DNA from: Nemertoderma westbladi
Lineage: Eukaryota > Xenacoelomorpha > Nemertodermatida > Nemertodermatidae
Assembly (NCBI GenBank): GCA_032718475.1
Contig: JAUCBJ010002662.1
Span: forward strand, 1-51,576
Direction of reading: 5' to 3'
Length of the DNA: 51,576 nucleotides
Part shown: positions 45,871 through 51,576 of the stretch, piece by piece
Layout: each line of letters opens with the position of its first letter
Position numbering within the stretch: the first letter of the stretch is position 1
Notes under the pieces: generated by a model
Seen by the model: only the letters and a program-made list of their open reading frames with translations
What the model was told of the DNA's origin: nothing
Databases searched by the model: none
Translations under genes and position numbers: made by a program

Positions 45871-48043
45871 GGGTGAGTGCGCCCGAGGGGAATGTCCCCC
45901 CTCACTACGCCTCTGTGTGAGTGTGCCCAAGGGTAACGTGCCCCCCCTCGCTATGCCCCGGGTGAGTGCGGCCGAGGGTAACGTGCCCCTGCCCCCTCAC
46001 TATGCCTCTAGGTGAGTGTGTCCAAGGGGAACGTGCCTCCCCTCGCTAAGCCTCAGGGTGAGTCCGGCCGAGGGGAACGTGCCCCTGTCCCCTCGCTAAG
46101 ACTCTAGGTAAGTGCGGCTGAGGGTAACGTGCCCCACCCTTGCTACGCCTCTAGGTGAGTGTGGCCGTAGGTAACGTACCTCGCCTCGCTACGCCTCTGG
46201 GTGAGTGCGGCCGAGGGTAACGTGCCCCTGCCCCCTCGCTATGCCTTTAGGTGAGTGCGGCCGAGGGTAAAGTGCCCCACCCTCGCTATGCCTCTAGGTG
46301 AGTGCGGCCAAGGGGCATGTGCCCCCCTTGCTATGCTTCTGGGTGAGTGCGGCTGAGGGGAACATGCCCCTGCCCCCTCGCTAGGCATCTGGCTGAGTGT
46401 GCCCGAGGGAAAAGTGCCCCCCTCGCTACGCCTCTGGGTGAGTGCAGCCGAGGGGGAATGTACCTCCCCTCGCTATTCCTCTGGGTGAGTGTGGACGAGG
46501 GGAATGTGCCCCCTCGCTATGCCTCTAGGTGAGTGCAGCTGAGGGGAACATGCCCCTGCCCCCTCGCTACGCCTCTACGTGAGTGCGGCCTAGGGTAACG
46601 TGCTCCTGCCCCCTCGCTACGCCTCTGAGTGAGTGTGGCCGAGGGGGACATGCCTCCCCTCACTACACCTTAGGGTGAGTGTGGCCAAGGGTAAAGTGCC
46701 CCTGCCCCATCGCTACTCCTCTAGGTGTGTGCAGCTGAGGGGAACGTGCCTCCCCTCGCTACACCTCAGGGTGAGTGCGGCCGAGGGTAACATGCCCCTG
46801 CCTCCTCGCTAAGCCTCTAAGTGAGTGTGGCAGAGGGTAATGTGCCCCACCCTCAATAAGCCTCTAGGTGAGTGCAGCCGAGGGGAACAAGCCCCTGCCC
46901 CCTCGCTACGCCTCTAGGTGAGTGCAGCCTAGGGTAACGTGCCCCTGCCCCCTCGCTACGCCTCTGAGTGAGTGTGGCCGAGGGGAACGTGCCTCCCCTC
47001 ACTTCACCTTAGGGTGAGTGTGGCCAAGGGTAAAGTGCCCCTGCCCCATTGCTACTCCTCTAGGTGTGTGCGGCTGAGGGGAACGTGCCTCCCCTCGCTA
47101 CTCCTCTGGGTGAGTGTGGCTGAGGGGAACATGCCCCACCCTCGCTACGCCTCTGGGTGAGCGCAGCCGAGAGGAATGTGCCCCCTTGCTATGCCTCTGG
47201 GTGAGTGTGGCCGAGGGGAACGTGCCCCCTTTCGCTAGGCCTCTGGGAGAGTGCGGCCGAGGGGAATATCCCCCCTCGCTACTCCTCTGGGTGAGTGTGC
47301 CCCCATCGCTACACTCTGGGTGAGTGCGGCCGAGGGGAATGTGCCCCCCTCGCTACACCTCTGGGTGAGTATGGCCGAGGGAAACGTTACCCTGCCCCCT
47401 CACTACGCCTCTAGGTGAGTGTGGCCGAGGGGAATATCCCCCCTCGCTATGCCTCTGGGTGAGTGTGCCCGAGGGGAACGTCCACCCATCGCTACGCCTC
47501 TGGGTGAGTGTGGCTGAGGGGAACGCGCCTCCCTCGCTATGCCTCAGGGTGAGTGCAGCCAAGGGTAACGTGCCTCACCCTTGCTACACCTCTAGGTAAG
47601 TGCAGCCGAGGGTAATGTGCCCCACCCTCGCTACGCTTCTGGATGAGTGCGGCTGAGGGGAACGTGCCCCTACCTCCTCGCTACGCCTCTGGGTGAGTGT
47701 GCCCGAGGGGAAAGTGCTCCCCCTCACTAGGCCTCTGGGTGAGTGCGGCCGAGGGGAATGTGCCCCACCCTCGCTACGCCTCTGAGTGAGTGCAGCTTAG
47801 GGGAACGTGCCCCCCTCGCTACGCCTCTGGGTAAGTGCGGCCGAGAGGAATGTGCCCCACCCGCGCTAGGCCTCTGGGTGAGTGCGGCCAAGGGGAACAT
47901 GCCCCCCTCACTACGTCTCTGGGTGAGTGCGCCCAAGGGCGTTCCCCTTGGGTGAGTACGCCCGATGGGAATGTGCCCCCCCTCGCTACACCTCTGAGTG
48001 AGTGCAGCCAAGGGGAACGTGCTCCACCCTCGCTATGCGTCAG
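45871..48043 (+). repeat. GC-rich satellite array, right part
   Basis: Same 46-50 bp unit as 30078-31083, more variable between units. The first five bases are the target duplication of element B. Short open frames on both strands here are products of the repeat and are not taken as genes. Confidence 0.93.
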
Positions 48044-48914
48044 ATACTTGCAATCCAAGTTATAATTAATTTTGTTGATTATCCCTTATGACCCCTAAAT
48101 GAATAATAAATGTATATCCTCTAATGAGTTTTGTAATAAATAGTTATTTATTATATTTTGTTTTATCAATAATTCTCGCTTTTTGTTTATACGTTGCTAG
48201 GGAAACAAACCAGTATTATATCCGTATAATCCTGATTTTGGGTTTACTGTGGAAGATCACCCATCATGTTGTGACCTACTCATTGTAATTATATCTTTTG
48301 TCCTAACCCAACCATATAACCCGCCCCACATCATTTATCTTGTTATTATGCATTGTCCTAACTATAGTTATATATAGATAGGCGGCCCATAGATTCTATG
48401 TTATCTTTTATAAGTGGCTATATTATTATTATATGGATAGAGAGGTATGCCTTAGTATAGTTATACAATGCCCACAGTAATTATCAGCAGCTTTTTAGTA
48501 AACCTTCCCTATTGGCCAACAATCCCATATTACTCAACCAGTGTTTCTCCTTGTGTATTAGGTGTATATCTCTGATTGGCTCACATGCAATGTTTGTTAA
48601 TCTCATATGTACTTTCCAGTGGGATTATATTGCCTTTTTACAATTATTATTATTATTAACGTTACCATATACATTAACATAGTGCATTAATATTTATCTT
48701 GTTATTTTAGTGCTATTTAGAAATGTTATTGAGATTATATTGACAATTATTATTATTATATTTCATTTATATTTTATACATGTTCTTTTCGCTAAGGTTA
48801 GATGCTTACATACATATGACAAGTGACACATCTCAAATGTCCATCCTGTTTCGTTTATTGATTTAGTTTACAAACATATCAACGACCGAGTTGTGCGTTG
48901 ATATTTTTAATACA
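48044..48914. other. AT-rich DNA, nothing recognised
   Basis: No frame of note. Sharp change from about two-thirds GC to strongly AT-rich at 48044. Confidence 0.6.
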
Positions 48915-49353
48915 TTAAATAACTCTGGAAGCCCTGTGATTTCTGAGTTGTAACACTGTGTACAAGTTGGGAATAGTAACCCCAATTGTCTCACACTTTC
49001 TAAAGTCACTGGCACTGTCTCCTCAAAAATTACAAGTATTTAACTGTTTCTGTAGGTAGTAACATGAAAAAACGCCGCTTAGAGCCTAAAAACACACTCC
49101 CACCTATTATAATCGAATGTAGTTAAATAACTCTGGAAGCCCTGTGTTTTCTGAGTTGTAACACTGTGTACAAGTTGGGAATAGTAACCCCAATTGTCTC
49201 ACACTTTCTCAAGTCACTGGCACTGTTTCCTCGAAAGTTACAAGTATTTAACTGTTTCTGTAGGTAGTAACATGAAAAAACGTCGCTTATAGCCTAAAAA
49301 CACACTTCCACCTATTATAATCATATGTAGTTAAATAACTCTGGAAGCCCTGT
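48915..49353 (+). repeat. 209-bp tandem duplication, about 2.1 copies
   Basis: Units at about 48915-49123 and 49124-49330, each starting ttaaataactctggaagccc; a third begins at 49331 and breaks off after about 23 bp. The units differ at only a few positions. Confidence 0.9.
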
Positions 49354-51576
49354 TTTGAACTATGTACGGCTCTGCTAATCATACACGCTCCTTTCTCTGT
49401 CAGAATCCCAACAGAGAGCTAATCGTTCTAATTGATAAGCCAAACAGAACAACCAAAACAATAAATCCGATTTGGCTTCCTAAACTACTTAATATGAGCG
49501 AGGGTGATTTAACACTCGGCGTTCACTTTCCACAGAGAAATACAGGTAGTGGGGCGGATCAATGTCGAATGTGAGAATGTTTTAATATACAAATGTGGGG
49601 TGGGGGTATTAATTTCCTAATGTCGAAACTTTGACCTTGGGCTGATTGAATTCAGCGATTTGTTACTACTGCACTACCCTAGCTACCACTGTCAACCTGC
49701 TGACCCGCTACTTTCAAATAACCGCCTAGCGTTGAATATTCTAAGGTATTTCTAAACGTAATTTACCCAACTATTCTCCGCTATGCAGCGTACAAACCCT
49801 TCTTAATTAATTCTAAGTGCTAAAGTAGATTACAGTGTCTCAAAATACAGAGTTGTGTACTAATTACTAAGTATTCCAGAATTCGTATTACAAATTTATT
49901 ACGTTACTGAGTTATACTAGCAACAGCCTAAATACTGTATTATTTAACCTAACAGCAATTAACAAGCATAAATTAAAAATAGAAAACAATCAAGAGAAAT
50001 AGTGCCTATCTAATCACCACAATCAAGAATCAGGCACTCTTTAAACAACACAACATAAAGTATCGTTAGCAACAACACACCGCCAACAACACCAACAGCG
50101 CTAAAATAGTGCTAGTATGTAGCGCTAGTGTAAATAGCCAAGATCACCCAAGCTAAATACGGTTTTCCTAGCTAAACCCGCTACACTACTTTACTACTGC
50201 AAAGCTGAGACGAAATCTTGATCGTCTGCCCCCAAACGCTGTAATGACAACCAGTCCCCGGTCCTCTACCTGATTCGCCTGACCACAGCTACTGGCCCCT
50301 ACCAGCATTGCCACATATTGGATCCTCCACCTCTCCTTCCGTCGCTTCCAACAGTGCGCCTGCGACGCCTACCGGTACCCTTAGCCCAACATGCTAAAGT
50401 AAGCAATTACCATATCGGCGCAAGCATAACAAACAGTCTGACAGTCGAAAAGAAATCTTTATTAGGATTTGCTACATTGCAAAGATTAAAGAAAACCAAG
50501 AGTCAGTTCAAGGAGTAATCATTATCAAAAGTCACAAATCAAGCAACAGTATCAGCAGAAAATCAGCATTTTCAATCAACGGAAGTACAAAATCATAAGA
50601 AGAATTAATAATTCACAACAACAAAACTGTAAGAATGATGCAATGTCTAAACCATTGGTCGAACAAAATCCTACTGCTATTAAACCAACCTAAGTAGCTA
50701 AACCAATGAGAGAGCCGGATTAAGGCTCTTTGCCTCTCGAAATCCCTAAACCATTTCCATATATGGTAATAAATCTGTCTCGGTGGGCTTATAGGTCCAT
50801 TGCCATAATGTTAATTTGGCGATTATTAAAGCGCAATTTTGGCGTTAATTTAGTACAACATTGATTTATAGAGAAATACAAATGAAATTAATACAAATAC
50901 ACATCAGATTCAAATGATATCAATAAACTGGCAAATTCATATTTATGTTTTATGAAAGTTTGCCACCGTAAATTAATATGCTAAGGTTTTATTATAAAAA
51001 TTACGTAAGTAGGGCTACATACTGTATAAAATCGGTTGAATATAATGAACTTGTATATTTTATTGTCCCTATCTAATTACGGCTATACATCAATACGACT
51101 TATCTAATTATTCTATACTGTATGATGGGTTGTTTTAGTAAACAACGCCATATATCGTAACACCACTCCAAGGGAAACATGTAATGTTTCCCTCCAATTG
51201 TAGAAGAAATAGGGCGATGTGAAATAACAAAATAAAATTTACTTTCAAACAAATCTTACAACTCGCTTCTAATAATTCTAATAATTAGGTACAAATATTG
51301 CCATTGTTATTGCATAATAATGATTACATACAAATTAATACAAAATATTGCCACTGCTATTGCATAATGAGAATTGCATACAAATTAATACAATTTAGAT
51401 TACAAAATATACTTTCTTCCATTTATTTACAAGTTAACAATTTACTTATTGAAATGGAACATGGCTAGGACTAATTCCCCCATTTCCCATCTCAAATTAT
51501 AGAGATCAATAATAACAAAAGAACTAAAATATAAAACGTATTTGAGGCTAATCATTTAACTAAGTATTATTGCATT
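49354..51576. other. AT-rich DNA, no gene recognised
   Basis: Two short frames (49362-49574, 70 codons; 50318-50518, 66 codons) have no recognised motif. A ~55-bp near-duplicate containing attgcataat lies at about 51297-51345 and 51353-51395. I see no other structure. Confidence 0.55.

Noticed and set aside
47353-48065. Open frames on both strands of the satellite array
   Set aside because: They follow the 46-50 bp unit and change frame with unit length; not genes.

Overview
The window is a repeat-dominated stretch of an invertebrate animal genome. The reasons are BEL/Pao LTR retrotransposons, non-LTR retrotransposons with trinucleotide tails, TA-flanked inverted-repeat elements, GC-rich satellite DNA and long AT-rich unique stretches. 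I see no bacterial operon, rRNA or CRISPR array, and no convincing host protein-coding gene. A marine invertebrate such as a mollusc or cnidarian would fit, but the sequence alone does not settle the taxon.

Left half (1-24733): one large BEL/Pao element, called element C here, on the + strand with its 5' end outside the window. Its unusually long gag (1-1558, then 13252-14797) is split by a second LTR element. Its pol (14801-18711) has protease, reverse transcriptase (YVDD), RNase H, integrase and the BEL C-terminal domain, but carries stops and frameshifts. Between pol and the 3' end lie three tandem-repeat arrays. Two of them are reverse complements and could fold as one long hairpin. After them comes a third open region (20939-23488). 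It carries a probable DEDD-type 3'-5' exonuclease domain, a charged helix, three CCHC zinc knuckles and a basic tail, where an env gene would sit in some elements. A polypurine tract (24188-24198) and a probable 3' LTR (24199-24733) close the element. This element is the most unusual object in the window.

Elements A and B: two copies of another BEL/Pao family, in opposite orientations. Copy A (1559-13246, - strand) sits inside the gag of element C with a TAGGC target duplication. Copy B (31084-45870, + strand) sits inside a 46-50 bp satellite array with a GGGTG duplication. Both keep gag and protease, and both lack the RT core, the RNase H core and integrase at the same join. They are therefore a gag-protease-only, non-autonomous family that was copied after losing its polymerase. 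Both have a leader of 2.2-3.1 kb with an internal ~290 bp duplication, and a long 3' tail with remnants of extra reading frames. Copy B itself received a 5'-truncated LINE (37122-39549) and a TA-flanked inverted-repeat element (34166-34854).

Middle (24734-31083): AT-rich DNA with a foldback MITE, a tRNA-like segment, a very uniform 21-bp minisatellite (28892-29460), two LINE 3' ends in opposite orientation, and the start of the satellite array. Right (45871-51576): the rest of the satellite array, then AT-rich DNA with a 209-bp tandem duplication and no recognisable gene.

Inferred order of events: C inserted first and decayed; A inserted into C; B inserted into the satellite recently (about four differences between its 1161-bp LTRs); the LINE then inserted into B.
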